Part shown: one piece after another, positions 61,777-64,000 of the stretch
Numbering within the stretch: position 1 is the stretch's first letter
Layout: every line of letters starts with the position of its first letter
DNA from: Caldilineaceae bacterium
GTDB taxonomy: Bacteria; Chloroflexota; Anaerolineae; Caldilineales; Caldilineaceae
NCBI GenBank assembly: GCA_022824025.1
Contig: JAJEBF010000042.1
Location: forward strand, 248,001-312,000
Reading direction: 5' to 3'
DNA: 64,000 nt
Made by a program: the position numbers and the translations under genes
Notes under the pieces: model-generated
The model's input: the letters and a program-made list of their open reading frames with translations, nothing else
The model's database searches: none
What the model was told of the DNA's origin: nothing

Positions 61777-62787
61777 TTGCTTGAAGTCAATGGACTCAAA
61801 AAACACTTTCCCCTCACAGCCGGGTTGTTCTCCAAAGTCGTAAGCCACATTAAGGCTGTTGACGGAGTAGACTTTGCGCTGAAAAAGGGTGAAACACTGG
61901 GTCTGGTCGGCGAAAGCGGCTGCGGCAAGACGACCGTGGGCCGTCTCATTATGCGTCTCTACGAGCCAACGGCGGGAAGCATTCAGTTCCGTCCCCACGG
62001 CGAAGAGGGTGAGGACTATGACCTGGCCACGCTCGACAACGCCTCCCTCAGGCCTGTCCGCTCCCACCTGCAGATGATTTTTCAGGACCCCTATACCTCC
62101 CTGAACCCCCGCAAAACACTCCTGGACATCATTGGGGAGCCCTTGCGCCTGAACGGGATGAGCCGGGGGGCCGAACTGGAGGACCGTGTGGTTGAGATGC
62201 TGCGCCTGGTCGGACTCAGGCCGGAGTACATTACCCGCTATCCCCATGCGTTCAGCGGCGGACAGCGTCAACGCATCGGCATCGCCCGCGCCCTCATACT
62301 CAACCCCACTCTGGTCATCGCGGATGAACCGGTCTCGGCGCTTGACGTTTCGGTGCAGGCGCAGATCCTCAACCTGCTCAAATTTCTGCAGCGCGAACTC
62401 GATCTGACTTACCTGTTCATCGCCCACGATCTGGGCGTTGTCAAGCACATCAGCGATCGCGTGGCGGTGATGTATGTGGGCAAGCTGGTCGAGCTGGCCG
62501 ACGCCGATGACCTCTATCGGAAGCCTCTGCATCCATACACTGAGGCCTTGCTCTCCGCCGTGCATGTCGCCGGGCCTGCGCAAAGCCACCGGGAACGCAT
62601 CGTCCTCGAGGGAGAAGTGGCCGACCCTTCCAACCCGCCGTCCGGCTGTTACTTTCATCCTCGATGCCGCTACGCTCAGGACCGCTGCCGCCAGGAGACG
62701 CCTGAGCTACAAGGCGTTGCCGAAGGACGCTATGTCGCCTGCCATCTGGCGGACGAGCTGGACCTCGCAGGGGCAGCCAGCGGCTAG
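61777..62787 (+). CDS. ABC importer ATP-binding protein, DppF-like
   Basis: This is the second ATPase, with Walker [10 protein letters not shown], signature FSGGQRQR, Walker B VIADEP and the terminal motif [16 protein letters not shown]. The frame is open from 61501, but that overlaps DppD by 250 bp. TTG 61777 ([11 protein letters not shown]) is the first ordinary start after the DppD stop. An ATT at 61747 overlapping that stop is another option. There is no Shine-Dalgarno, so expression probably depends on coupling to DppD. Confidence 0.9.
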   Translation: MLEVNGLKKHFPLTAGLFSKVVSHIKAVDGVDFALKKGETLGLVGESGCGKTTVGRLIMRLYEPTAGSIQFRPHGEEGEDYDLATLDNASLRPVRSHLQMIFQDPYTSLNPRKTLLDIIGEPLRLNGMSRGAELEDRVVEMLRLVGLRPEYITRYPHAFSGGQRQRIGIARALILNPTLVIADEPVSALDVSVQAQILNLLKFLQRELDLTYLFIAHDLGVVKHISDRVAVMYVGKLVELADADDLYRKPLHPYTEALLSAVHVAGPAQSHRERIVLEGEVADPSNPPSGCYFHPRCRYAQDRCRQETPELQGVAEGRYVACHLADELDLAGAASG

Positions 62788-62840
62788 GCCCATTCGACCG
62801 CTGGCCTGACTTCCCAGACATAGACCAGGAGACATACCTG

Positions 62841-63998
62841 ATGAGCGTGCGCCCAATCACGACCGGGCCGAAGCATCACTGGTTCGGCTACTACGACAAA
62901 CTGCAGTTCGACCCTTCCAGCCGCTACGCGCTGGCGATGGAGGTCGACTTCGAACACCGTTCGCCCAATGCAGAGGACGTGATCGGGATCGGGATGATCG
63001 ACCTGGCCGACGGCGACCGCTGGATTGAGCTGGGAACGACTTCTGCCTGGTGCTGGCAGCAGGGATGCATGCTCCAGTGGGTGCCCGGCTCCGAAAGCGA
63101 AATCATATGGAACGATCGAGAAGGGGATCACTTCGTCTGCCACATCCTGGATGTTCATACCGGGAATAAGCGCACCATCGGCTATCCCGTCTATACGCTT
63201 TCGCCCGACGGCCGCACTGCCATCGGCGCCGACTTTCGCCGGATCAACCACATGCGGCCCGGATACGGCTACGCCGGCATCTCCGACCCCAATTTCGATC
63301 AGCTGGCGCCGGACAGTTCCGGCATCTATACCGTTGACCTGAGGACCGGCCAGGCATCCCACATCGTCTCCATCGCCCAGGTGGCCGCCATCCCCTATCC
63401 CCACATGGACATCAGCGGCGCAAAGCACTATTTTAACCACTTGCTCTTCAATACCGACGGCTCGCGCTTTATCTTTTTGCACCGTTGGCGCTTTGGCGAC
63501 GCAGGATTCCAAACGCGCATGATGACTGCCGCCAAGGACGGGTCCGAAGTCTACGCGGTAGACCAGTACGGTCATACATCCCACTTCATCTGGCGCGATC
63601 CTGAAACGATTCTTGCCTGGGCCAGGCATCCTTCACACGGAGACGCGTTTTATCTGTACCGGGACAGGACGCAGGAGGTCGAGGTGATCGGCAAGGGCGT
63701 GATGAAACTGAACGGTCACTGCACCTATCTTGCCGACAGGAACTGGATCCTGAATGACACCTACCCGGTCGCCAAAGCTGGGGGCAGGGTTCAGGAGCTG
63801 TATCTGTACAACGTGGAGAGCGGCCAGCGCTGCGAGCTGGGAGAATTTGCGGCGTTTCCGGAGTACGCCGGAGAGTGGCGGTGCGACCTGCATCCGCGGT
63901 CTAACGCCGATGGGTCGCTGATCACGGTCGATTCAGCCCACGGAGGGAACGGTCGGCAGGTCTATCTGATGGATATTGCCGCTGAAAGGGCGTCTTAG
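62841..63998 (+). CDS. beta-propeller protein resembling oligogalacturonate lyase (PL22-like), copy 2
   Basis: This 385-residue paralogue of the 50626 product shares most of its length, starting RPITTGPKHHWFGYYDKLQFDP. Conserved histidines are H214 (FLHRWR), H245 and H248 (GHTSHFIW), H293 (NGHCTYL) and H351 (DLHPR). They fall where oligogalacturonate lyases keep metal-binding and catalytic histidines, although the HPHP pair is reduced to D349-L-H351-P. ATG 62841 has AGGAG 9 nt upstream. It ends RQVYLMDIAAERAS, without the repeat-derived tail of copy 1. It follows DppF by 53 bp, so it is probably in the transporter operon. Confidence 0.62.
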   Translation: MSVRPITTGPKHHWFGYYDKLQFDPSSRYALAMEVDFEHRSPNAEDVIGIGMIDLADGDRWIELGTTSAWCWQQGCMLQWVPGSESEIIWNDREGDHFVCHILDVHTGNKRTIGYPVYTLSPDGRTAIGADFRRINHMRPGYGYAGISDPNFDQLAPDSSGIYTVDLRTGQASHIVSIAQVAAIPYPHMDISGAKHYFNHLLFNTDGSRFIFLHRWRFGDAGFQTRMMTAAKDGSEVYAVDQYGHTSHFIWRDPETILAWARHPSHGDAFYLYRDRTQEVEVIGKGVMKLNGHCTYLADRNWILNDTYPVAKAGGRVQELYLYNVESGQRCELGEFAAFPEYAGEWRCDLHPRSNADGSLITVDSAHGGNGRQVYLMDIAAERAS

Positions 63999-64000
63999 GG

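Overview
The window reads as a high-GC chromosomal segment of a Chloroflexota bacterium, most like the Caldilineales/Anaerolineae side of the phylum. This is inferred from gene content and protein style: very long family-5 solute-binding lipoproteins with twin-arginine lipoprotein leaders, tandem M42 peptidases, a baseplate-J-like one-pass membrane protein, a DUF3048 lipoprotein and many GTG/TTG starts. No rRNA, tRNA, prophage, insertion sequence or CRISPR array was seen.

Layout. 1-9.2 kb: the 3' part of an AI-2E-type permease fused to a HAD hydrolase, comEC (minus), then a three-subunit molybdenum hydroxylase operon ending in a MoaD/ThiS-like gene and a terminator. 9.4-18.1 kb: an orphan DNA methyltransferase, mutL, a YdjM-like membrane gene, and tig-clpP-clpX. 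18.3-25.7 kb (minus): mutY behind three tightly packed M42 peptidases and a zinc-ribbon membrane protein, then a three-gene ABC-2 exporter. 26-31.7 kb (plus): alaS, the baseplate-J-like protein, ruvX and an HI0074/HI0073-type nucleotidyltransferase pair. 31.9-41 kb: glutamate dehydrogenase, a sugar isomerase, an mtaB-like methylthiotransferase, a UMF1-type MFS permease, pyruvate kinase and a DUF3048 lipoprotein.

41.3-64 kb is the most coherent accessory region. A minus-strand operon (enolase-superfamily dehydratase, SelA-like PLP enzyme, serine/alanine-glyoxylate aminotransferase, FAD/Fe-S hydroxyacid dehydrogenase) diverges from a FAH-family hydrolase. Downstream are two paralogous beta-propeller proteins resembling oligogalacturonate lyases (PL22) and a DxDGDG-repeat propeller resembling rhamnogalacturonan lyases (PL11). 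They surround a complete Dpp/Opp-type ABC importer with two binding proteins. The inferred job is uptake and breakdown of uronate- or rhamnose-containing oligosaccharides, with sugar-acid catabolism through a dehydratase/FAH-hydrolase route. Substrate is unproven.

The 48-52 kb intergenic regions carry a mosaic of short dispersed repeats, one of which forms the C-terminus of a propeller protein. They also hold several good sigma-70-like promoters, strong hairpins after both binding-protein genes, and an unannotated 46-codon hydrophobic ORF with promoter, Shine-Dalgarno and an internal 14-bp hairpin whose loop is complementary to that Shine-Dalgarno.
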